Source: Sphingobacterium sp. B16(2022)
GTDB lineage: Bacteria; Bacteroidota; Bacteroidia; Sphingobacteriales; Sphingobacteriaceae
DNA: 64,000 nucleotides
Direction of reading: 5' to 3'
Assembly: GCF_012030425.1 (NCBI RefSeq)
Contig: NZ_JAAUVN010000004.1
Location: forward strand, 62,001 to 126,000
Of the stretch, positions 17,415 to 25,584 are shown piece by piece (the stretch's first letter is position 1; the number at the start of each line of letters is the position of its first letter). Under the pieces are notes generated by a model that saw only the letters and a list, made by a program, of their open reading frames with translations, did no database searches and was not told the origin of the DNA. Position numbers and translations under genes: made by a program.

Positions 17415-18776
17415 TTATAAGCTTTTTATCCATTTAACTACATCATTCAAGACTTCACTATTCATGGTTTCACTAATATGCTCATACTCTGAAACAGCCC
17501 CAGTTGTCGATTTTTGAAATAAGTGATTCAATCCTTCATATTTCTTTAGAACTGTTTTTGGATTATATGGTAGATTATTCTTTAAACTTTTTAGATTTTG
17601 GTCAGCAGGAACCTGAACATCTAAACTCCCAAATGCGGCATAAACCGGCACTGTAATTTTTTTAATAAAAGGAATGGGATCAATCCGCATGAAATATCTA
17701 TAAGATGGCAACAAGAGTGTCTCTAATTCCAATTTACTCGATGAATTCAATTTTGCTGGATCTATTTTCATATTATCAAGAATCATTGCCATAGCCTCCA
17801 TATGCGGCCTATTACTTTTAACAACCTCAAAATTCCTTTTATTAATCTCTTTGGCATGTGATAATGCTAGTTCTGACATGCCTGCTACTTTACCAATGCG
17901 ATATAGCTGTGATACCATTAGAGAGTCGATAGGAATGGCTGGACCTGCCAAAGAAACAATAAAAGAAAGCGCCGGAAATTTTTGTCCAGCCAACAATTCT
18001 GCGATTAAACCACCCTCACTATGCCCGATAATACCAATTTTGCCGGGATCTACATTTGGTCTTTCTTTTAGAAAATCTATTGCTGCCATTGCGTCTTTAC
18101 TGAAATTCTCAATTGAGGCATTTATAAAACTTCCTTTTGAAAGTCCGACCCCCCGATCGTCGTAGCGAAGAACAACAATATTATTTTTTGTTAAAAAATC
18201 TGATAATATTCGAAAAGGTTCATGTCCCATTAATGTTTCATTGCGATCCTGGGGACCGCTTCCTGTCACTAAAACTACTGCAGGGAATTTACCTTTTTGT
18301 CTAGGTGTGGTTAAGGTGCCACTTAATAGGACATCATCATATTTATTTCTAAAATTGACATCTACTGTATCGTATGAATAAGGAGGAAAAACACGTTGAG
18401 ATCTTATTGTCTTGATATTATTAGGGGTTACCTTTATTTTCATAAGATCTAACTTGGCTCGAAATGTCCCTTGTTGAAACTCACCACCTATTAAATCATC
18501 CCGTTCCATTTTCCCGATATAACTAATTCCTCCTTCAATCAGTACTTCGATTCCGTTACCATTAACGTTTGCCTTCGCGGGAATGCCAAAGGCTCCCTGA
18601 TCTGGACTATCCGCTGTTGCCTTCCATACACCATTTTCCTGAGATAAATGAATTATAAAAACCAAACTGGAATGTCCTACTTGCAAATTACCTTTCCAGT
18701 CCCCTACGAAAGTTTGGGAAAAAGCAGTTATTGTTATAAACAACAGGAGAAATGTACCAACTATTTTTTTAATCAT
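17415..18776 (-). CDS. Secreted alpha/beta hydrolase (S9/dienelactone-hydrolase-like)
   Basis: 453 residues with signal peptide MIKKIVGTFLLLFITITAFS. An N-terminal beta domain (residues 22-115) is followed by an alpha/beta hydrolase domain. The nucleophile is Ser253 in GHSEGG, with the probable acid in GSLDVQVPADQN and His in GLNHLFQ. RYDDRGVGLS and VLVTGSGPQDRNE are typical of the esterase/peptidase group annotated as alpha/beta fold hydrolases in Bacteroidota. The substrate is unknown. The start codon overlaps the end of a decayed membrane-protein gene, so it was probably the last member of the operon starting at 20113. Confidence 0.82.
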   Translation of the reverse strand: MIKKIVGTFLLLFITITAFSQTFVGDWKGNLQVGHSSLVFIIHLSQENGVWKATADSPDQGAFGIPAKANVNGNGIEVLIEGGISYIGKMERDDLIGGEFQQGTFRAKLDLMKIKVTPNNIKTIRSQRVFPPYSYDTVDVNFRNKYDDVLLSGTLTTPRQKGKFPAVVLVTGSGPQDRNETLMGHEPFRILSDFLTKNNIVVLRYDDRGVGLSKGSFINASIENFSKDAMAAIDFLKERPNVDPGKIGIIGHSEGGLIAELLAGQKFPALSFIVSLAGPAIPIDSLMVSQLYRIGKVAGMSELALSHAKEINKRNFEVVKSNRPHMEAMAMILDNMKIDPAKLNSSSKLELETLLLPSYRYFMRIDPIPFIKKITVPVYAAFGSLDVQVPADQNLKSLKNNLPYNPKTVLKKYEGLNHLFQKSTTGAVSEYEHISETMNSEVLNDVVKWIKSL

Positions 18777-19352
18777 TATATGTAATAAAAGAGAATAAAG
18801 AAGATAAAGCTTCCATTAACATTACAACAAGTACCAAAATCAAGCCATTATAATTTTTTTCTATTTATAACAGTAGGAAATCCTTTAAATAAGTAAATAG
18901 AAGAAATAGATCAGCAAGCAAAGGCTGAGAATAACACCAAAAAAGGGATAATTCAATCTGCTTTATCAACATTTTGGTTACCCAGTGGATTTACTACATT
19001 CTGGAAATTAAATCTACTATCGGGTTTAGCCATTTAGTTGTATTTAATAAAGCCATACAATAAATGACAGACCTTGCAACCAATACGGTTATTAGCATAT
19101 CTATAAATCTCAGACTCGAATTCAATATTTTTCAAACTAGAAATATAATGATTGATAATAAAGATGTTGTTAAGATATTGTGATATAATAATTGTAAAAA
19201 GCTAGCCTTGTTGGATTTAAAACTCATCATCCCAGGAAAGGAATCTCCTAAAAACAAGCTACAAAAGCACCGATTATAAACGAAATAAGACCAATAGATA
19301 AGAGTTTTGTCTCCGAAAGATTATCAAATGGATTTAAAAGTATTTTATTCAT
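18769..19352 (-). pseudogene. Decayed polytopic membrane-protein gene (YIP1-like), frameshifts and stops
   Basis: This stretch has no intact gene, but pieces of one membrane protein can be read in shifting frames on the minus strand. It opens MNKILLNPFDNLSETKLLSI then a hydrophobic span before a stop. A second frame gives a stretch ending LTTSLLSIIIFLV. Next comes RFIDMLITVLVARSVIYCMA ending at 18994. Then FSAFA and SIYLFKGFPT, and finally GLILVLVVMLMEALSSLFSF down to 18769. The ATG at 19352 overlaps the stop of the PH-like gene and the last stop overlaps the hydrolase start, exactly as an intact operon member would. About 194 codons are implied. The YIP1-type family is remembered, not searched. 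Confidence 0.7.
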
Positions 19353-19845
19353 AGTCCTTATTTAAAATTTCTTGATTAACCTTAGAAATGATCGTATTGA
19401 GTTCGCATTTCTTTTGGGTACCTATCAAAAGTCTAGACCCGCTTTTAAAGATCAATTCCAACCCATGTGATCCTTTGGTATTATAGGCTTTACCTTTTCT
19501 TCCAATGCGATACCCCCAACCTCCATAGTCGTATATAGGATTATAATCCTTTACAGAAACCTGTGCTACTTCTGACCAAGGAATAAATTTACTTTTCAAT
19601 AGAAAGGGAAAGAAGTGAATCATAATTCCTTGAGAGTTTATTGTTGTTTTTAATTTAATGAACGAAAATATAATAATAATAGCAGCAATAATCCAAAACC
19701 CAGGATTTACACTTAATTCTTTGAAATTACCATCTTTTATATCATTCCATTCATAATTTAAAGTCGATAATAATAAAAAGACGATCAAAATCACCATCCA
19801 CCAACTCCAAAAAGACTGTTTCTCTTTAAAAACCATACTAATCAT
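19345..19845 (-). CDS. Two-span membrane protein with PH-like domain
   Basis: 166 residues. Two closely spaced hydrophobic spans (about 14-30 and 50-66) precede a C-terminal domain of about 95 residues with the bacterial PH-like pattern (INSQGIMIHFFPFLLKSKFI, PWSEVAQVSV, GLELIFKSGSRLLIGT). The function is unknown. It overlaps the upstream zinc-ribbon/HTH gene by eight bases and the downstream pseudogene by eight bases, indicating tight translational coupling. Confidence 0.72.
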   Translation of the reverse strand: MISMVFKEKQSFWSWWMVILIVFLLLSTLNYEWNDIKDGNFKELSVNPGFWIIAAIIIIFSFIKLKTTINSQGIMIHFFPFLLKSKFIPWSEVAQVSVKDYNPIYDYGGWGYRIGRKGKAYNTKGSHGLELIFKSGSRLLIGTQKKCELNTIISKVNQEILNKDYE

Positions 19846-20113
19846 TATTTTTTAAACCCAACAACTTATCAATAAGATCATCTAACTTATTTCTTACGGT
19901 AGGATAACTCTTGCCTAATTGATTTGCCATCTCTTTCAGACTTCCTGATTTTAATAAAAACTCAAGTACAAAATCCTGTTCCTCAAGAGTTAATTGCGTC
20001 CAAATTGGCAACATAAATTTACCGCTAACCTCAGTATTGCATGAAGAACAAGTTAATTTACTGACATCTAATTTTGTATCACAGCTAGGGCATATGTTTG
20101 GAAATTTTTTCAT
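19838..20113 (-). CDS. DUF2089-type zinc-ribbon / helix-turn-helix protein
   Basis: 91 residues from the ATG at 20113; a longer reading from 20176 adds a hydrophobic stretch without family support. Two CxxC pairs (CPSC, CSSC, about residues 7-26) form a zinc ribbon. The helical segment LTLEEQDFVLEFLLKSGSLK and MANQLGKSYPTVRNKLDDLI form a helix-turn-helix, matching DUF2089. These are probably small DNA-binding regulators. It is first in the operon with the PH-like gene, the decayed membrane protein and the hydrolase, so it may control them. Confidence 0.8.
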   Translation of the reverse strand: MKKFPNICPSCDTKLDVSKLTCSSCNTEVSGKFMLPIWTQLTLEEQDFVLEFLLKSGSLKEMANQLGKSYPTVRNKLDDLIDKLLGLKNND

Positions 20114-20258
20114 CTCTTCTATAAATATAAATATTATTAATAATAATATAAATTTTATAAAAGTATTATTAAACATAATTTAAAATATGAGCGATCAATA
20201 ATTATTCGTAAAGTATATTAATAATTATATTTGCTGTAAATAATTATTAGATTTAAAC

Positions 20259-20996
20259 ATGAAGAAGATTATTGGATTTATTCTGACACCCATTTTTTAT
20301 TTCTTTTTTGCCTTGTGCCTTTTAGTTTTTCACCCTATACAATGGTTGAGCCTAAAGTTTGGCGGATATACAGCACATAAAAAGAGTGTCGATATTCTTA
20401 ATTTCTTTCTCACCTATTGCAATATTTTGCTGTTTAATACGATATCTTTTACTGATAATAAAAACATTCCAACCGGACAGCCCATTATTTTCGTTGCAAA
20501 TCATCAAAGTACATTTGATATACCGGCTATGATCTATTTTCTGCGAAGATTTCATGGAAAATTCATTTCAAAAATAGAACTAGCGAAGGGAATTCCAAGT
20601 ATTTCCTTCAATTTGAAACATGGTGGGGCAGCAAATATTGACCGTAAGGACTCAAAACAGTCTATCGGTGAAATATTAAAACTTGCAAATAATATGAAGA
20701 CCAAAAACTGGTCAGCTTTTATTTTCCCGGAAGGTACTCGCACTCGAGATGGTAAAATGAAGCCTTTTCATGTTGGCGGAATAGCTACATTATTAAAGAA
20801 AAATCCCGATGCACTAATTGTTCCTATCGCAATAAATGGTTCATATGAAATGACTAAAAATGGCTTATTTCCTCTTACACCCTTTGTCAAAATGAGCTGG
20901 GAAGTTTTAGATCCTATTAATAAAACTGATAAAACTTTGGAAGAAATAGTATTAGAAGCTGAACAGAAGATCCGTTTAAAAGTCAAAAATGGTTAG
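20259..20996 (+). CDS. plsC: 1-acyl-sn-glycerol-3-phosphate acyltransferase (PlsC family)
   Basis: 245 residues. It transfers an acyl chain to lysophosphatidate to make phosphatidate in membrane lipid synthesis. The acyltransferase motifs are present: NHQSTFD (motif I, about residue 76), the Arg block AANIDRKDS (motif II), FPEGTRTRDG (motif III) and VPIAINGSY (motif IV). An N-terminal hydrophobic anchor (about residues 5-28) places it at the cytoplasmic membrane. It stands alone on the plus strand, ending one base before the convergent glycosyltransferase gene. Confidence 0.92.
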   Translation: MKKIIGFILTPIFYFFFALCLLVFHPIQWLSLKFGGYTAHKKSVDILNFFLTYCNILLFNTISFTDNKNIPTGQPIIFVANHQSTFDIPAMIYFLRRFHGKFISKIELAKGIPSISFNLKHGGAANIDRKDSKQSIGEILKLANNMKTKNWSAFIFPEGTRTRDGKMKPFHVGGIATLLKKNPDALIVPIAINGSYEMTKNGLFPLTPFVKMSWEVLDPINKTDKTLEEIVLEAEQKIRLKVKNG

Positions 20997-20997
20997 A

Positions 20998-22131
20998 TTA
21001 TTTAACCTGCCGACCTTTCCAATCATATTTACCGATATTACCAAGTATACCAATATACACGAGGTATATTATATGAAACGAGGAAAGAATTGGTAAATAC
21101 CGCATTAACTCCTCTCTCTTAGAAAACTGAGTTAAGGGTTGAATAAATAGATATTCAACTATGATTTTAGCGATTAATACTACCAAAAAAGTAAAAAGAT
21201 AGGAATAATGATAAAATAAACCTACGATAAGACAGGTAAGCATACAAAAGTTGAATAACCAAATTGTGATTCCGAGTAACACAATTGCTTTATTTTTATA
21301 TTTTGTACTCTTAGAAGCCCAACGCTTCCGCTGACTTATAAATGACCTAATTGTAGGCTTAGCATCGGTATAAACCACTGCATCTGTAGATTTACAGAAT
21401 CCTATTTTATGTGGATATTTTGCAGCAACTTTATGCAAAAATAATTCATCATCACCAGATGCTAATTCATCGATACCGGCAAATCCACCCATTTCATAAA
21501 AAATATCTTTTCGATATGCCAAATTTGCTCCGTTGCAAGTTGTCGGATTTTTATTACCAATACCTGCTGCGCCTAAGCCTATTAAATATAAAAACTCAAG
21601 TGTTTGAAGTCTTTCAAAAAATGATTTCTCTTCTGAATACACTACAGGAGAAGATAAAAGATATAAGTCTTGAGTTTCAAAATAGCTAATGATTGTCATT
21701 AACCAATTTTCACCCATCCTACAATCAGCGTCAGTTGTAACAATGATCTCTCCTGTACATAAATCAATAGCCTTCGCTATAGCAAGCTTTTTATATGAAT
21801 TCAATTTATTGCTCTCATTCAACTGAATTAATTGTACTCCTCTGTGCGCGTAGGACAATACAACATCACTTGTCCGATCAGTAGAATGGTCATCGATTAC
21901 AATTAATTCAAACTGTTCAGGTGGAAATTTTTGATTAAGTACAGCATCAATAGTACGTGCTATACCATTTTCTTCATTACGTGCAGCTATAATAATAGAA
22001 ATACGTTTGACCGGTAAACAGTTCGATATTACAGTTGGTATTTCAAACCAACCTTTCCGCATATACAGAACCAGAGCGATATACACAATCGCCAATATTA
22101 TCGTAATAAAACTAAGACTTAGAATCACCAA
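20998..22131 (-). CDS. Family 2 glycosyltransferase, membrane-bound
   Basis: 377 residues. A membrane span at the N-terminus (about 4-24) precedes the GT2 catalytic domain. SIIIAARNEENGIARTIDAV and VIDDHSTDRT bind the nucleotide, the DxD-type metal site is in TTDADCRM, and the acceptor motifs are SGDDELFLHK and QRKRWASK. Two to three C-terminal spans follow. It is probably processive or adds sugar to a lipid acceptor. There is no ATG before the first span; the start is TTG at 22131 or GTG at 22128, both overlapping the end of the flippase-like gene. The pair is probably one functional unit. Confidence 0.87.
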   Translation of the reverse strand: MVILSLSFITIILAIVYIALVLYMRKGWFEIPTVISNCLPVKRISIIIAARNEENGIARTIDAVLNQKFPPEQFELIVIDDHSTDRTSDVVLSYAHRGVQLIQLNESNKLNSYKKLAIAKAIDLCTGEIIVTTDADCRMGENWLMTIISYFETQDLYLLSSPVVYSEEKSFFERLQTLEFLYLIGLGAAGIGNKNPTTCNGANLAYRKDIFYEMGGFAGIDELASGDDELFLHKVAAKYPHKIGFCKSTDAVVYTDAKPTIRSFISQRKRWASKSTKYKNKAIVLLGITIWLFNFCMLTCLIVGLFYHYSYLFTFLVVLIAKIIVEYLFIQPLTQFSKREELMRYLPILSSFHIIYLVYIGILGNIGKYDWKGRQVK

Positions 22132-23089
22132 AAAAATTTATTTTCAAAACAAAAATAGAACCTAAAACAGCTGGAAGTATCAAATTAACGAACCAAATAC
22201 AAGAAACAATTGCCATCACGGCTAGTTCTTGATTTGTGATATAACTATAAAGATTACCTGCAACAAAACTTCTTACACTAAAATCAAAAATATCCAATGT
22301 CGGTAATGCGGCCTGCACAAAGAAAAGAATAAATATCATCAAAATCATTGCCACGAATGGTAATTCTGGTAAAATGACCAACATTAAAATAATGTACTGA
22401 GAAGTAAAAATGATAAATCTTGCCAACGATATCAATATGACAACAAGCAATTCCTTAAAAGTATACTCTTCCAAAATAGAAAAGAAAGGTTTGATACGTT
22501 CTAGAAATTTAATTCGACCAACCAATAAATCAATCCAATGCACATTAAAATAAAGTACTAAAAAACCTGTCGCATACAATATTGCTAATAACCAAATTCC
22601 AAACTCTATAGAAACCGGAGTATCCATATAAGTACATGCAAACCAAGCAATACTTAAAGCACCAGCTATACTGGTTAATACAAGTTGTGCAAATAACCCA
22701 ACTCCCATTGCTATAGCACCTTTTGCTCGATTTTCAGGTTTCAAAAACAAAACACGACCTCCATATTCACCAATCCTATTTGGAGTAAAAATAGCCCATG
22801 TTAATCCACTAAATACCGATTGAAATGCACGTCCAAAAGATATTCTTTCAATTCTAATAGCCAAATATTGCCATTTTACAACTTCAAGCATCCAATTAAC
22901 AAACATCAAGAACACGATTAAGCTAAATGTCAACCAGAAATAATGAGGATCTATACCTGCGATTAATGTTTCAAACTTCAGAAGATTTTTAGGATCGGAT
23001 AATTGTTGATAAATATACCATCCAGCAAAAGCTAGTACCGCAATTTTTATCAATATCCCGCTATATTTTTTTTGAACCTTTGTTAGCAT
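22112..23089 (-). CDS. Flippase-like integral membrane protein (UPF0104 family)
   Basis: 325 residues with about eight membrane spans. It has the family segments SVFSGLTWAIFTPNRIGEYG (residues 90-109) and ALPTLDIFDFSVRSFVAGN, the counterpart of the GVGG and GGLGMRE motifs. It overlaps the downstream GT2 gene by 20 bases, so the two are translationally coupled. A role in handling a lipid-linked sugar made by the GT2 protein is a context-based inference. It is a paralogue of the gene at 13265. Confidence 0.83.
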   Translation of the reverse strand: MLTKVQKKYSGILIKIAVLAFAGWYIYQQLSDPKNLLKFETLIAGIDPHYFWLTFSLIVFLMFVNWMLEVVKWQYLAIRIERISFGRAFQSVFSGLTWAIFTPNRIGEYGGRVLFLKPENRAKGAIAMGVGLFAQLVLTSIAGALSIAWFACTYMDTPVSIEFGIWLLAILYATGFLVLYFNVHWIDLLVGRIKFLERIKPFFSILEEYTFKELLVVILISLARFIIFTSQYIILMLVILPELPFVAMILMIFILFFVQAALPTLDIFDFSVRSFVAGNLYSYITNQELAVMAIVSCIWFVNLILPAVLGSIFVLKINFFGDSKS

Positions 23090-23212
23090 TTATCAATTTT
23101 GGACACAATGTTACTAAATATTAATCAAAGCTAAAGTTATTTTATGGCAATATTAGTATCCATTACATCTTCATTTTTGAATCGTTACGAAATAAAAAAT
23201 GTAATATTGCAC

Positions 23213-23779
23213 ATGCAGAAGGAGAAAGCAAAAGAGAGAATTATTTTAGGTATTGACCCCGGAACAGCTGTTCTAGGTTACGGAATCATACGTGAACAAG
23301 GAAACAATATCAGTCTCATTACTATGGGAGTCGTGAAAATGGGGCATCTTGATGACCATGCTCTGAAACTCCAACGTATATTTAAAAAAACTACTGCTTT
23401 AATAGAGGAATATAAACCGGACAGTGTTGCATTAGAAGCTCCATTTTATGGAAAAAACATACAAGTAATGTTGAAATTAGGAAGAGCACAAGGTGTCGCT
23501 ATGGCCGCCGCATTAAATTTTGATATTCCTATATTTGAATATGCTCCACGAAAAATAAAGCAATCAGTAACTGGAAATGGAAATGCAACCAAAGAGCAAG
23601 TAGCAGGCATGCTCAAATCATTATTAAAATTTAATGAAAGCCCTGAATTTTTAGACGCAACAGATGGATTAGCTGTTGCTGTTTGTCATTCCTTTCAAAA
23701 AAATGCGACCTCCGAAACTGGCAAAAGTTACAGTGGTTGGAGTGCATTTGTAAAAGATAATGAAAAAAGAATCAAGTAA
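23213..23779 (+). CDS. ruvC: Holliday junction endodeoxyribonuclease RuvC
   Basis: 188 residues from the ATG at 23213. A longer open frame from 23144 adds 23 residues unlike any RuvC N-terminus. Together with RuvAB it cuts Holliday junctions in recombination repair. The acidic residues are visible: Asp15 in ILGIDPGTAVLGYGI, Glu in ALEAPFYGKN, and the pair in DATDGLAVAVCH. KQSVTGNGNATKEQV is the family DNA-contact segment. It ends one base before the convergent kinase-like gene, with no room for a terminator. Confidence 0.95.
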   Translation: MQKEKAKERIILGIDPGTAVLGYGIIREQGNNISLITMGVVKMGHLDDHALKLQRIFKKTTALIEEYKPDSVALEAPFYGKNIQVMLKLGRAQGVAMAAALNFDIPIFEYAPRKIKQSVTGNGNATKEQVAGMLKSLLKFNESPEFLDATDGLAVAVCHSFQKNATSETGKSYSGWSAFVKDNEKRIK

Positions 23780-24823
23780 TTATAGCTGTACTTGCCTTAT
23801 AACATTTTTCACATTTAATTCAACAATATCAGTCATCGATTTACACTTCAAATACTGTTCACTTGAATGAGAAATTGCATAAGCTTCACGCAATTGTTTT
23901 ATATTTTCCTCTGTCGATAATTGTTGGGTTTTTGATGCGTCCCTAAGGTCAGCGATCCGATGCCTTTCACTACGTACACGATGTACAATAGATGATCGCT
24001 CTTCTTGTTGATATTGAGAAACCGTTTTTTCTGTCAAATGTTCCATTGAAAGTTGCACATAAGGAAAGTTTTCTTTGAAAAATTGTGGCATGTACACTTT
24101 TGGATTGCCTTCATAAAATTGCTGGTCAAAATCAATAGCTCGAATTCTGAATTGAAAATCGTCAAAATCTGGAGTTATTTGTACGACGAAATTATAAGCG
24201 CGCATATCACCTAACAAAGTAATTATGCAACGTTCGTTAAATTTAACAAACTCCTTAGAAATACGTGTTAGATTATAATCTGGTGTATACATCCGTTGCT
24301 TGGCAAAAGTATCACCAGGGATTCCAACAATATGTTCCTCAACCAAAGTTTCATTATCGACCATATAATTTACCTGATTTGGCGATAAGATTTCCTCCAA
24401 TTCTAAGCCATAAATACGAGATGCATCAGCTTGCTTAATATAAAAATAATCATAAACATCATTCAGTCGGTTTACAATACGAATTCGAAAAGGCCTTGTA
24501 TTACCAAACGCACAATACTCAACACGATCAATATACTTATGTTGCACAATACGGGTATTACCCGATGCCTTTAATTTAGCATATATTACTTTCAAACCTT
24601 CATATAAATGATCAATCAGATATGGTGGATATAATGGCGTTTCCCAAAAAGTGTCGTTACCGTATTTATCCAATACAGGTATAGTTTCAGTAAAAGATAA
24701 AAGATCCTTATAAGTAATAGGAAGCTTTGCATCACGTTGATATAGTCTCAAGTATTTATGTAATCCCTCTCCTACTGCAAAAATGGGTTTCTTCCTTGAA
24801 ATTTTAACATCTTCTATTTCCAT
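23780..24823 (-). CDS. Uncharacterised protein with atypical-kinase-like motifs
   Basis: 347 residues from the ATG at 24823; an open frame up to 24871 adds 16 residues. I do not recognise a named family. The central region reads LLGDMRAYNFVV and then, 20 residues after the Asn, AIDFDQQFYEGN. The D-x4-N followed by DFD spacing is that of the catalytic loop and metal-binding DFG site of kinase-like folds (HipA, CotH, PI-kinase types). VEEHIVGIPGD upstream could be the hinge region. The C-terminus is charged and helical. No signal peptide is seen. It converges on ruvC. Function as a kinase is a hypothesis. Confidence 0.6.
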   Translation of the reverse strand: MEIEDVKISRKKPIFAVGEGLHKYLRLYQRDAKLPITYKDLLSFTETIPVLDKYGNDTFWETPLYPPYLIDHLYEGLKVIYAKLKASGNTRIVQHKYIDRVEYCAFGNTRPFRIRIVNRLNDVYDYFYIKQADASRIYGLELEEILSPNQVNYMVDNETLVEEHIVGIPGDTFAKQRMYTPDYNLTRISKEFVKFNERCIITLLGDMRAYNFVVQITPDFDDFQFRIRAIDFDQQFYEGNPKVYMPQFFKENFPYVQLSMEHLTEKTVSQYQQEERSSIVHRVRSERHRIADLRDASKTQQLSTEENIKQLREAYAISHSSEQYLKCKSMTDIVELNVKNVIRQVQL

Positions 24824-25043
24824 AAATATCTTTTTAAAATCAAATGCCAATAGCAATAAAAATCTATACAAAATTTGTTATTTAAATATCACATTAACAA
24901 TATGTATATAAAATTTTTACTAAATTTACATAGATAAACCAACAAATCTTAGTATTTTTGAAAAATTTAAAAATTTAATCCGATACGACTATTTGGTAAT
25001 AAATTATCGGTTTGGGTTAACTTAATTAATAACAGCACTTTTA

Positions 25044-25517
25044 ATGGAAAACAACTATTCTAATTACGATTTAGACAATCTTGATATTCAGATATTATCA
25101 ATTTTGATGAATGATGCGTCTATTCCTTATACAGAAATAGCAAAAAAGTTAATTGTATCTGGTGGCACTATACATGTACGCATGAAAAAAATGGAAGAAC
25201 TAGGTATTATTAAAGGATCCAACTTAATTATTAATCCTCAGAAAGTTGGTTTCGATATCACTGCCTTCTTAGGGATTTACCTTGAAAAAGGATCTCAATA
25301 CTCTGATGCTGTTGCTCAATTAAAAGAAATTAAAGAAGTCGTTGAATTACATTACTGCACGGGACAATATAGTATTTTTGCAAAAATAATCTGTCGCGAT
25401 ACTGTACACCTGCGTAAAGTATTAAATGAAGATATACAATCTGTACAAGGAATTCAGCGTACTGAGACTATTATATCTCTTGAAGAGAGTATAAAAAGAC
25501 AGATTAGTTTAGTCTAG
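25044..25517 (+). CDS. Lrp/AsnC family transcriptional regulator
   Basis: 157 residues. An N-terminal winged helix-turn-helix (DNLDIQILSILMNDASIPYT, EIAKKL, GTIHVRMKKMEELGII, about residues 10-62) precedes the RAM/AsnC ligand-binding domain (about 70-155) with the VVELHYCTGQYSIFAKI strand. Such regulators usually bind amino acids. It sits next to the convergent arginine/proline operon, which makes arginine- or proline-responsive control of that operon attractive but unproven. It is closed by a 56-base perfect palindrome. Confidence 0.92.
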   Translation: MENNYSNYDLDNLDIQILSILMNDASIPYTEIAKKLIVSGGTIHVRMKKMEELGIIKGSNLIINPQKVGFDITAFLGIYLEKGSQYSDAVAQLKEIKEVVELHYCTGQYSIFAKIICRDTVHLRKVLNEDIQSVQGIQRTETIISLEESIKRQISLV

Positions 25518-25528
25518 TCTAAATTATT

Positions 25529-25584
25529 AATCGTATAAACAAAAAAGCACAAAATATATTTTGTGCTTTTTTGTTTATACGATT
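25529..25584. terminator. 56-base perfect palindrome, bidirectional terminator between lrp-like gene and argE
   Basis: Every base from 25529 to 25584 pairs with its partner (outer ATCGTATAAAC, inner AAAAAAGCACAAAAT). It carries A/T runs on both sides and overlaps the argE stop codon at 25575-25577. It can form an intrinsic terminator on either strand. Confidence 0.9.

Noticed and set aside
23144-23212. Upstream ATG giving RuvC 23 extra residues
   Set aside because: The added residues are unlike RuvC N-termini; the ATG at 23213 leads straight into the first beta strand.
24953-24960. TATTTTTG box as promoter of the lrp-like gene
   Set aside because: Matches TANNTTTG but lies about 85 bases from the start with no -33 element, in AT-rich DNA where chance matches are frequent.
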